Source of the DNA: Planctomycetota bacterium
GTDB taxonomy: Bacteria; Planctomycetota; Planctomycetia; Planctomycetales; Planctomycetaceae
DNA: 6,477 nt
Direction of reading: 5' to 3'
NCBI GenBank assembly: GCA_003669575.1
Contig: QWOR01000060.1
Span: 1-6,477 of the forward strand
How positions within the stretch are numbered: the first letter of the stretch is position 1; every line of letters starts with the position of its first letter. The position numbers were made by a program, and so were the translations under genes. A model generated the notes under the pieces. That model searched no databases. It worked only from the letters and a program-made list of their open reading frames with translations, and was not told the origin of the DNA. Positions 1 to 5,765 of the stretch are shown in pieces.

Positions 1-54
1 CAGTCGACGGAGTTCGCCGCTCGATCAAACTTTCAGTAAACCGGAGTTCATCGC

Positions 55-807
55 ATGGGACCAATAGGCATCCTCGGAGCGTCAGGCACCATCGGGGCAG
101 CGGTCGCTCGTCGACTGACGGGTGAGGGGCGCAAGGTATTGCTGCTCGGTCGAAATCCCGAGAAGCTCGAACTGCTGGCGAGTGAACTGAATCAGCCCTG
201 GATGGTGTTTGAACCGCGGGAGTCCGCGTCGCTTGCGGACGCTTTGACTCATCTGGCCGCCGATCATGGGCCCGTTCAAGGCCTGGTGAACTGCATCGGC
301 TCCGTCTTGTTGAAGCCAGCTCATATCACGAGTGACGAGGAGTTTCGCGAGATTATCGAAACAAACCTCTTTACCGCATTCGCCACAGTGCGGGCTGCTG
401 GAAAGTTGATGCGGGAGTCTGGGGGCTCAGTCGTCCTCTTTGCCTCGGCAGCCGCCGAAATCGGGATTCAGAACCACGAGGCCATCGCCGCAGCCAAGGC
501 CGGCGTGATCGGACTGGCTCGTTCGGCGGCCTCGACCTATGCCCCGCTGAATATTCGAGTGAATGTCGTGAGCCCTGGGCTGATTCGGACGGAGATGACC
601 CGTCGCATCTGGGACAATCCTCCAGCTGCTGCCGCGTCGAAAGAAATGCACGCTCTCGGCCGTTTCGGAGAGGCAGATCAGGTGGCCTCGCTCGTTCAAT
701 GGCTCCTGAATCCCGAAAATGATTTCATCACAGGCCAGGTCATTGGCTTGGATGGTGGCCTGGGCCATCTCTTGCCAGCTCGCCGACCCGCCAGACCCGC
801 GACATAA
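55..807 (+). CDS. SDR-family oxidoreductase-like protein lacking the catalytic tyrosine
   Basis: The 250-residue product has a Rossmann-fold short-chain dehydrogenase/reductase layout, close to the usual length of a classical SDR. Visible motifs are the nucleotide-binding glycine motif GASGTIG (residues 8-14), NCIG (79-82) in place of the usual NNAG, Asn104 after helix 4, Ser131 at the catalytic serine position, Lys148 in AAAKAG, and the C-terminal NVVSPGLIRTEM (170-181) and GQVIGLDGG (227-235) blocks. The catalytic Tyr of YxxxK should lie four residues before Lys148, but that codon (484-486) is ATC, giving Ile144. Cofactor binding is therefore well supported, while normal dehydrogenase chemistry is doubtful. 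The start is supported by GGAG at 43-46, eight bases upstream. A stop at 37-39 in the same frame rules out a longer form. The last nine residues, rich in Pro and Arg, extend past the normal SDR end. The product is predicted to be cytoplasmic; the substrate is unknown. No terminator is visible after it. Confidence 0.9.
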   Translation: MGPIGILGASGTIGAAVARRLTGEGRKVLLLGRNPEKLELLASELNQPWMVFEPRESASLADALTHLAADHGPVQGLVNCIGSVLLKPAHITSDEEFREIIETNLFTAFATVRAAGKLMRESGGSVVLFASAAAEIGIQNHEAIAAAKAGVIGLARSAASTYAPLNIRVNVVSPGLIRTEMTRRIWDNPPAAAASKEMHALGRFGEADQVASLVQWLLNPENDFITGQVIGLDGGLGHLLPARRPARPAT

Positions 808-1014
808 TGCAGCGCATGGTTGCTACGAAATCAACATGTGCAAGGTGATTTGCCTGAAGGATTTAGATGATCGCAGACCAGCTGTTTCAGAATTCTTTTA
901 CGACCACGGCTTTTCTCGGTGAAACGCCGGTCTAGAAAACGGATGTGAACGATATGGATGATTTTCCTTTCGGGGAATCGACAGGCTAAATGTTTCCAAG
1001 CTGAGGGACGTAAA
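808..1014. other. Intergenic leader upstream of the fasciclin gene
   Basis: These 207 bases separate the SDR gene from the fasciclin start and contain no convincing gene. I see no T-rich intrinsic terminator for the SDR gene. The most visible structure is a weak hairpin at 960-979, with arms GATTTTCC and GGGGAATC (two G-U pairs) around TTTC. It would lie in the 5' leader of the fasciclin mRNA. No convincing -35/-10 pair could be chosen by eye, although a promoter is expected here because the gap is long. Confidence 0.45.
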
Positions 1015-2058
1015 ATGCTGAATTTGAGATTGATGGCTGCGGCGGTAGCCGCAGCGATGACCGTCGTGGCTCCACTGAGTGTGAGAGCCGCTGAAAAGGA
1101 CATTGTGACTACGGCAGTCGAAGCTGGCTCCTTTAAGACGCTGGCCGCCGCTCTGACAGCTGGTGGACTGGTCGAGACGCTTCAGGGCCCCGGGCCGTTT
1201 ACAGTCTTCGCTCCGACCGATGAAGCCTTCGCGAAACTTCCAGCTGGTACATTGGACACCCTGCTCAAGCCGGAGAACAAGGCACTTCTGGTCGGCATCC
1301 TGACTTACCACGTTGTACCGGGAAATGTTTTAGCAGCGGATGTGGTGAAGTTGAAAGCTGCAGGGACCGTCAACGGACAGCGGGTCGATATTGCCGTAAA
1401 GGACGGTTCTGTGAAGGTCGACGACGCCAACGTGGTGAAGACTGACATCCTGTGTTCCAATGGCGTCATCCACGTCATTGATGCGGTGATCCTGCCATCC
1501 ACGAAGAACATTCCTGCTACGGCTGATGCCGCAGGTTCCTTCAAGACGCTCCTGGCTGCTGCCGCAGCTGCGGGTCTCGTGGATGCCCTGTCAGGGGATG
1601 GCCCACTTACGGTGTTCGCACCGACTGACGAGGCATTTGCCAAGCTTCCGAAGGGGACAGTAGAAAGCCTGCTCAAGCCCGAGAATAAAGCAAAACTTGC
1701 CGAGATCTTGAAGCTGCACGTCGTTTCCGGACGGGTTTTCTCGACAGATCTGTTGCAGGCGAAAGAGGCCAAGAGTCTGCAGGGAGGCGTTCTGCACGCC
1801 ACTGTGGTGGATGGAGTTGCGAAGGTGAATGGAGCTGGGCTGGTGGCAACCGATATTGATGCCTCGAACGGCGTAATTCATGTCATCGATACTGTGCTTC
1901 TTCCAGCTCCAGCGAAAGTTGTCTCTTCGGAACCTCAGCATCACCCGCTGGTTTCACCTGCACCTCACCATGTCGAGCATCGTGCCGTCAGCCCCACCTG
2001 CCGTAGCCAGCAGAGGGTTGTTCATCAGGGGTCACGTATGCGTCGACATCGCTGGTAA
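1015..2058 (+). CDS. Secreted protein with two fasciclin (FAS1) domains
   Basis: The 347-residue product begins with a signal peptide: Arg5, a hydrophobic Ala/Val-rich stretch (7-21), and a likely cleavage after SVRA (residue 25). Two FAS1 domains follow, at roughly 27-161 and 168-297. Each has the H1 box TVFAPTDEAFAKLP (63-76 and 199-212), the LLKPENKA segment, the H2 region (YHVVPG at 98-103; LHVVSG at 234-239, where Leu replaces the usual Tyr) and the closing SNGVIHVID strand. FAS1 domains are extracellular adhesion or matrix modules, so a periplasmic or surface role is inferred; the partner is unknown. The start at 1015 is chosen over the in-frame ATG at 958 because GAGGGA (1003-1008) precedes it with a 6-nt spacer and the signal peptide then sits at the N-terminus. 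Residues 300-347 form an odd tail rich in His, Pro and Arg (HHPLVSPAPHH, RMRRHRW). A hairpin terminator follows 29 nt after the stop. Confidence 0.93.
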   Translation: MLNLRLMAAAVAAAMTVVAPLSVRAAEKDIVTTAVEAGSFKTLAAALTAGGLVETLQGPGPFTVFAPTDEAFAKLPAGTLDTLLKPENKALLVGILTYHVVPGNVLAADVVKLKAAGTVNGQRVDIAVKDGSVKVDDANVVKTDILCSNGVIHVIDAVILPSTKNIPATADAAGSFKTLLAAAAAAGLVDALSGDGPLTVFAPTDEAFAKLPKGTVESLLKPENKAKLAEILKLHVVSGRVFSTDLLQAKEAKSLQGGVLHATVVDGVAKVNGAGLVATDIDASNGVIHVIDTVLLPAPAKVVSSEPQHHPLVSPAPHHVEHRAVSPTCRSQQRVVHQGSRMRRHRW

Positions 2059-2064
2059 TCCTCG

Positions 2065-2079
2065 CTCTCCGACGGAGAG
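2065..2079 (+). repeat. Small hairpin just after the fasciclin stop
   Basis: CTCTCC (2065-2070) and GGAGAG (2074-2079) are perfect inverted repeats around a 3-nt GAC loop, 6 nt after the fasciclin stop codon. The hairpin lies just before the larger terminator stem. It could add to 3' end formation or mRNA stability, which is inference. No T-tract follows it directly. Confidence 0.4.
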
Positions 2080-2087
2080 TCTCGTTG

Positions 2088-2122
2088 AGCCTGGTAACGC
2101 TCCGTTGGCGTTACCAGGCTTT
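2088..2122 (+). terminator. Hairpin terminator of the fasciclin gene
   Basis: A 12-bp perfect stem, GCCTGGTAACGC (2089-2100) with GCGTTACCAGGC (2108-2119), encloses a 7-nt loop. An A-T pair (2088-2120) extends it. It is followed by a short, imperfect T-tract (TTTCTGCTT). Its position 29 nt after the fasciclin stop and the long stem support a factor-independent terminator, or at least a strong 3' end hairpin. The weak T-run makes termination efficiency uncertain. Confidence 0.75.
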
Positions 2123-2134
2123 CTGCTTGTACAC

Positions 2135-2169
2135 AAACAAAAAAGGACGGACCCATCTGGCCCGTCCTT
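2135..2169 (-). terminator. Intrinsic terminator of the Gfo/Idh/MocA gene
   Basis: Read on the minus strand, AAGGACGG (2169-2162) pairs with CCGTCCTT (2150-2143) over an 11-nt loop. It is followed at once by TTTTGTTTG, a good uridine tract. The stem starts 22 nt after the stop codon of the minus-strand oxidoreductase gene. This is a textbook Rho-independent terminator layout. On the plus strand the stem follows an A-run and has no T-tract, so it should act mainly on the minus strand. Confidence 0.85.
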
Positions 2170-2191
2170 CGTGGCGATATTCGCAGAGCGA

Positions 2192-3325
2192 TTACACATT
2201 CTTCCAGCTGCGGGAGGCGGCACTGTCCAGCACGGCGTCGCACACCTTCTGGGTTTCCAGAGCGTCGCGGAACGTCGGATGGCACGGGGTTCCCTTGCCG
2301 AGCGACGCAAGGAAGTCAGCGACCTGGTGAACAAAGCTGTGTTCGTACCCGATCTGCAATCCTGGCACCCACCACTTGTTCATGTAAGGCTGATCGCCGT
2401 CGGAAACGTGGATCGATTTCCAGCCGCGCAACTTACCTTCGTCGCTGTAATCGAAATACTGCAGGCGGTGCAGGTCGTGCAGATCCCACTTGAGTGAGGC
2501 CTTCTCGCCATTCACTTCGAGGGTGTACAAAGCTTTATGACCGCGTGCATATCGGGTCGATTCGAACAAACCGAGCGAACCGTTACCGAAGTGGCACATG
2601 AACGAGCAGGCGTCGTCGATCGTGACCTTCTGCTTCTTGCCTGTTGCGGTGTGAGTACGTTCCTTGATGAACGTTTCGGTCATGGCCGACACGTCGGTGA
2701 TCGAGCCGTTCAGCCAGATCGCGGTGTCGATACAGTGAGCCAGCAGGTCGCCCGTCACGCCCGATCCGGCAGCTGCGGCGTCGAGTCGCCACAGAGCATT
2801 GCCCCCCTGCGGCAGGTCGGCGTTAATGGTCCAGTCCTGCAGGAAGTTCGCCCGGTAGTGGAAGACCTTGCCCAGGCGACCTTCGTCAATCAGCTGCTTG
2901 GCCATCGTCACGGCGGGGACGCGGCGGTAGTTGTACCACACCGTGTTTGCCACTCCGGCCTTCTCGACCGCCTGGCACATTTCTTCGCCCTCGGCGGTGT
3001 TCATCGCCAGCGGCTTCTCGCACAGGATCATTTTGCCCGCAGCTGCAGCGGCCAGACAGATTTCCTTGTGCAGGTTGTTCGGCACGCAGACATCGACCGC
3101 GTCGATATCCTTGCGTTCGAGGAGCTTCCGCCAGTCGGTTTCGATCGACTCGTAGCCCCAGTTGTCTGCGAAGGCCTGGACCTTCTCCTTGTCACGTGCA
3201 CACGCAGCCTTGAGAACGGGGCGGTAGGGTAGGTCAAAGAAGTCATTGACCCGCTTGTAGCCGTTGGTGTGGGCTCGACCCATGAAGCCGTACCCGATCA
3301 TGCCGATATTCAGCGGCTTTGGCAT
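2192..3325 (-). CDS. Gfo/Idh/MocA-family NAD(P)-dependent oxidoreductase
   Basis: The 377-residue product has the two-domain plan of this family. An N-terminal Rossmann domain carries GYGFMG (residues 11-16) and CEKPLA (102-107). The C-terminal alpha/beta domain carries TGDLLAHCID (191-200). By family analogy (e.g. inositol dehydrogenase), Lys104, Asp193 and His197 are the likely catalytic residues, and all are present. Members oxidise or reduce sugars, inositols and related alcohols with NAD(P)H; the substrate here cannot be read from sequence. No signal or Tat leader is visible, so it should be cytoplasmic. The open frame extends upstream to 3676, but the start at 3325 is preferred. AGGAGAG lies just upstream on the minus strand, the Rossmann strand begins right after this Met, and the upstream extension looks non-coding. 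No neighbour suggests a pathway. It is likely monocistronic, with its own terminator. Confidence 0.95.
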   Translation of the reverse strand: MPKPLNIGMIGYGFMGRAHTNGYKRVNDFFDLPYRPVLKAACARDKEKVQAFADNWGYESIETDWRKLLERKDIDAVDVCVPNNLHKEICLAAAAAGKMILCEKPLAMNTAEGEEMCQAVEKAGVANTVWYNYRRVPAVTMAKQLIDEGRLGKVFHYRANFLQDWTINADLPQGGNALWRLDAAAAGSGVTGDLLAHCIDTAIWLNGSITDVSAMTETFIKERTHTATGKKQKVTIDDACSFMCHFGNGSLGLFESTRYARGHKALYTLEVNGEKASLKWDLHDLHRLQYFDYSDEGKLRGWKSIHVSDGDQPYMNKWWVPGLQIGYEHSFVHQVADFLASLGKGTPCHPTFRDALETQKVCDAVLDSAASRSWKNV

Positions 3326-3406
3326 CCCCGTCTCTCCTCTGTTGTGTCGTCCGTGGTGCAATGATGTGGCCGGTCCGCCTCCGCAGGCAAACACCCGCGC
3401 GGACCA

Positions 3407-3420
3407 TTTTCCTTGGAAAA
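3407..3420. promoter_or_regulatory. Symmetric motif, possible operator upstream of the oxidoreductase
   Basis: TTTTCC-TT-GGAAAA is a perfect inverted repeat with 6-bp arms and a 2-nt centre, 81 nt upstream of the oxidoreductase start on the minus strand. The 2-nt centre is too short for an RNA hairpin using all pairs, so dimeric protein binding is the more natural reading. It is A/T-rich at its ends inside a GC-rich stretch. It could still be chance, and no known operator is recognised. Confidence 0.25.
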
Positions 3421-3586
3421 CAAGATAGCTCCCCCCTGAGAGATTCGCCAGCAGTGGCCCGTGAATTGCCGGAACAGCCCCACTCTCCGCAGCGTCTAGT
3501 TTCTCTTCATCTTGCCAGCTGAATGCTGACGGCTGACCGCTGTTTCCCATTGAGATCCGACGCCTTCGGTCGTTCGGCAATCGATC

Positions 3587-3615
3587 TTGAGTCAAAATTC
3601 CAATTTCGATATCAC
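3587..3615 (+). promoter_or_regulatory. Weak sigma-70-like promoter candidate for the SH3-protein gene
   Basis: TTGAGT (3587-3592) and TATCAC (3610-3615) are separated by 17 bp, each matching the consensus hexamer at four of six positions. They lie about 95 nt upstream of the start codon in a locally A/T-rich segment. Because the consensus for this lineage is uncertain, this is only a candidate. Confidence 0.22.
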
Positions 3616-3709
3616 ACGCACTCTCACCCCACGGAGCGGCATCTCGCTCTGGTGTCCGGCCATCCTGGCTGGGCACGCAAATTCCACCAAGAACATTTCG
3701 GAGGCGACC

Positions 3710-5044
3710 ATGCAGCGCTTGGCTGTTGCATTGGCATGCTTGTTTTCACTGACGGCTTCGCTGAGTGCGGAGTCCCGGAAATTTCCATACGAAGCGGTCG
3801 TTCGCGCGGACAATGTGACCGTGCGCTGTGCCCAGGGGAAGAACGGCTACGCCACTTCCCGCGTGAAAAAGGGCGACATACTGACCGTTCACCGCCACGA
3901 TCCTGGCGGGTGGTTCATGATCAGCCCCCCCGAGGGGAGCTTCAGCTGGATCGCCGCAGAACATGTCAAATCGGAGAACGCGGGCGTCGGCACCGTGTCG
4001 CTTCCCGAGGGTGATACCGAAGGAGCCCCTGTCTGGGTAGGGAGCGAGCTCGGTAATGACCACTCGGTGCGGCAGCGCGTCCTCCATACTGGAGACACCG
4101 TACAGATTATCGGTGAGGACATTTTCCAGACGAATACCGGATCGACCCGGGTCTACAAGATCGCACCGCCCTTGCGGGAGTTTCGCTGGGTGAAGGGCGA
4201 TTTCGTCGTCCCGGCAGATGAAAATCTGCAGCGAGAGGCCCTGAACGACCCTTTCTCGAATCCGTTTGGTCCGACCTCAGAGACAGTCGCCGAGGCCGAG
4301 GCCGAAGAAGAGACCGCTGTGAAGAAGGCGGAAGTGGCCGTTCTCCCGCCCCCGTCGCGTGAGCCCAGCGCCAAAGCAGCATCCCAGGACTCGAATGACC
4401 CCAAGGCAGCGCTGCGTGAGATTGATCGCCATTACTCGGAAATGGTCGAACGCGACCCGAAGGACTGGGATATCGAAGAACTGGCCCGGTCGTACGAGGG
4501 GCTGGCTGTTACCGCTCCTCAGCTGGCGACGCCGATCCGGCAGCGGCTGGCAGCGCTCGAAGACCGTCGCAAGATCCACGCCGAATATCGTGCTTTTGCC
4601 CAGCTCTCCGCGCAGACGACGCAGCGCGATCAGGAACTGGCCGCTCAAACTGTCTCCGCTTCGACCTCGACCACGGAACTTGCGACCGATTTCACACTCG
4701 GCGATCCGTCTCCTCTCGAAGTGACCGGCCAGGTTGCATCAGCCGGACCGACGATCATGAATTCACCTCCGCCAGCCTACGAATCTGTGGTTCCTTCACA
4801 GCCCGCTTCCGTGCGGCCTCAGCTGAATGGAGCAGGGATCGTCCAGCGACTTCCCAATGGACGGTTTGCCATTATGGCCCCCGAAGGGCGACTGCTGGCG
4901 GTCCTGCAGGCCGACCGGTCTGTCCCATTGGATCGTTATGTCGGTCAGCCGATGGGTTTTGTCGGCGAACGCAGCTTTGATCCTCGCATCGGCAGCGATC
5001 TGCTCGTGGTCAAGCAGATGATTCCGATCCAGCTCCAGAGATAG
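3710..5044 (+). CDS. Secreted SH3-domain protein with an unnamed C-terminal module
   Basis: The 444-residue product starts with a signal peptide (residues 1-20, cleavage after SLSA). A bacterial SH3-like domain follows at about 27-87 (VRADNVTVRC, VKKGDILTVHR, GWFMISPP, FSWIAAEHV). A second, weaker SH3-like segment lies at about 105-168 and ends in FRWVKGDFVVP. Residues 190-232 are an acidic, Ala/Pro-rich linker. Residues 233-300 are probably helical and charged, and 310-372 are low-complexity and Ser/Pro-rich. Residues 376-444 form a compact block with the look of a small beta-barrel (NGRFAIMAPEGRLLAVLQ, RYVGQPMGFVGER). SH3-type domains in exported proteins often bind peptidoglycan or proteins, so a periplasmic or envelope role is inferred, with no enzyme motif seen. 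The start at 3710 is chosen over an in-frame ATG at 3587 because GGAGG (3700-3704) precedes it with a 5-nt spacer and the signal peptide then starts the protein. Confidence 0.88.
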   Translation: MQRLAVALACLFSLTASLSAESRKFPYEAVVRADNVTVRCAQGKNGYATSRVKKGDILTVHRHDPGGWFMISPPEGSFSWIAAEHVKSENAGVGTVSLPEGDTEGAPVWVGSELGNDHSVRQRVLHTGDTVQIIGEDIFQTNTGSTRVYKIAPPLREFRWVKGDFVVPADENLQREALNDPFSNPFGPTSETVAEAEAEEETAVKKAEVAVLPPPSREPSAKAASQDSNDPKAALREIDRHYSEMVERDPKDWDIEELARSYEGLAVTAPQLATPIRQRLAALEDRRKIHAEYRAFAQLSAQTTQRDQELAAQTVSASTSTTELATDFTLGDPSPLEVTGQVASAGPTIMNSPPPAYESVVPSQPASVRPQLNGAGIVQRLPNGRFAIMAPEGRLLAVLQADRSVPLDRYVGQPMGFVGERSFDPRIGSDLLVVKQMIPIQLQR

Positions 5045-5068
5045 CTAGATGGCTATCGCCGAAGGCGA
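5040..5068. repeat. Two overlapping small hairpins at the SH3-gene stop
   Basis: GATAGC (5040-5045) pairs with GCTATC (5052-5057), and TCGCC (5056-5060) pairs with GGCGA (5064-5068). They share two bases, so full-length forms compete. The first spans the TAG stop codon. Neither is followed by a T-tract on the plus strand. They may mark a weak 3' end between two convergent genes. Confidence 0.35.
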
Positions 5069-5106
5069 CACGCTGCGGTGAGCTCTGGCAGTGAATCGAT
5101 CTTGGC

Positions 5107-5129
5107 CCCGCTGGTTACTTCTCAGCGGG
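5107..5129. terminator. Hairpin over the plsY stop codon, possible bidirectional 3' end
   Basis: CCCGCTG (5107-5113) and CAGCGGG (5123-5129) are perfect 7-bp inverted repeats around a 9-nt loop that contains the plsY stop codon (5115-5117). It lies between two convergent genes and could stop transcripts from either side or protect the plsY mRNA end. There is no T-tract on either strand, so intrinsic termination is uncertain. Confidence 0.35.
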
Positions 5130-5765
5130 CGTTTCCACTCGTAACGCTCTCTCTTCACCACGCAGCAATCGTCGGATGTTGCTGGTGTGCCGGAGGACAA
5201 TGAGCCCCGGGGCCGCGATGGCAAAGGCCGAAAGGCTCCACCCCTGGGCCGTAAATGGCGTCGGCCAGCTCATGTAGAGCACCGCAACGGTGAAAGAGCT
5301 CACAGCCAGAATAGATGCCAGTGAGACGATGCGCCGGGCCGCGAATACGGTGAGGAAGACCACGCAGGCGAAGATGATCGCCTTCCACGAGAGGACCGTC
5401 GCCACGCCCAGTGCGGTCGCGACGCCTTTGCCTCCCTTGAATTTCAGCCAGACCGGAAAGGTGTGGCCGATGATCGCCATTAACCCACACAAGACCATCT
5501 GGTGTGTGTGGGATTCATTGCTCATGAGAATCAGTTCAGGAATGTAGAGCGTCGGGAGCAATCCCTTCAGAGCGTCGAGCGCGAGCGCTACGCTTCCCCA
5601 CCCCCAGCCCATGGTGCGGGCCACGTTCGTGGCTCCGACATTGCCGCTTCCATGCTGCCGCAGATCGATTCCCTTACCGTATCTTGCCAGCAGCAGCGAA
5701 CAGGGGATCGACCCCGCCAGGTACGCCGCCAGAGCCGAAATTCCATAACCGAGGGCAGGACTCAT
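5115..5765 (-). CDS. plsY: Glycerol-3-phosphate acyltransferase PlsY
   Basis: PlsY is an inner-membrane enzyme that transfers the acyl group from acyl-phosphate to position 1 of glycerol-3-phosphate, giving lysophosphatidic acid, the first committed step of phospholipid synthesis in most bacteria. The 216-residue product matches the family's usual length and shows its conserved blocks: GSIP (residues 18-21), HGSGNVGATNVAR (38-50), DALKG (64-68), GHTFPVWLKFKGGKGVAT (100-117), SLASI (148-152) and the C-terminal RHTSNIRRL (192-200). Several hydrophobic segments (about 7-27, 58-75, 88-104, 118-143, 150-166, 177-191) fit a multi-pass membrane protein. Its ATG overlaps the TGA of the upstream HAD gene by 4 nt (ATGA), so translational coupling is likely. 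GGAG (5775-5778 on the plus-strand complement) lies 9 nt upstream. The partner PlsX is not in the window. Confidence 0.96.
   Translation of the reverse strand: MSPALGYGISALAAYLAGSIPCSLLLARYGKGIDLRQHGSGNVGATNVARTMGWGWGSVALALDALKGLLPTLYIPELILMSNESHTHQMVLCGLMAIIGHTFPVWLKFKGGKGVATALGVATVLSWKAIIFACVVFLTVFAARRIVSLASILAVSSFTVAVLYMSWPTPFTAQGWSLSAFAIAAPGLIVLRHTSNIRRLLRGEERALRVETPAEK

Larger units (their letters stand above)
3326..3709. other. Divergent intergenic region with candidate control sites
   Basis: These 384 bases lie between the oxidoreductase start (minus strand) and the SH3-protein start (plus strand), so promoters for both genes are expected here. Several open frames cross it, but none has a convincing start site or a protein-like sequence. 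Within it I see a 14-bp symmetric motif at 3407-3420 and a weak sigma-70-like pair at 3587-3615, listed separately. Nothing else with clear structure was found: no tRNA, no riboswitch fold I recognise and no repeat array. Confidence 0.6.

Noticed and set aside
1..39. Possible 3' end of an upstream gene, with a TAA at 37-39 fifteen bases before the SDR start
   Set aside because: Only 12 codons are visible and all three frames read open for much of this stretch, so the frame and the gene cannot be decided.
958..1014. Earlier ATG for the fasciclin protein
   Set aside because: It would bury the signal peptide behind 19 polar residues and lacks an RBS as good as the one before 1015.
1880..2497. 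Plus-strand open frame following the fasciclin gene, considered as a frameshifted fasciclin C-terminus
   Set aside because: It runs through both terminators and into the antisense of the oxidoreductase, and its residues show no domain.
2537..3232. A 231-codon open frame on the plus strand opposite the oxidoreductase gene
   Set aside because: It lies wholly antisense to a strongly conserved gene, shows no recognisable domain and has no convincing RBS. Such frames are common opposite GC-rich genes.
772..3521. Shared CTTGCCAGCT words at about 772 and 3511
   Set aside because: Two copies of a 10-nt word in different contexts, one coding and one intergenic, fit chance in this GC-rich sequence.
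3326..3676. N-terminal extension of the oxidoreductase by 117 residues
   Set aside because: The extension is unlike any protein domain or leader, and the start at 3325 has a good RBS directly before the Rossmann strand.
3523..4014. A 163-codon plus-strand open frame overlapping the start of the SH3-protein gene
   Set aside because: It runs in another frame through the signal peptide and SH3 coding region, and its product is Arg/Gly/His-rich with no fold-like pattern.
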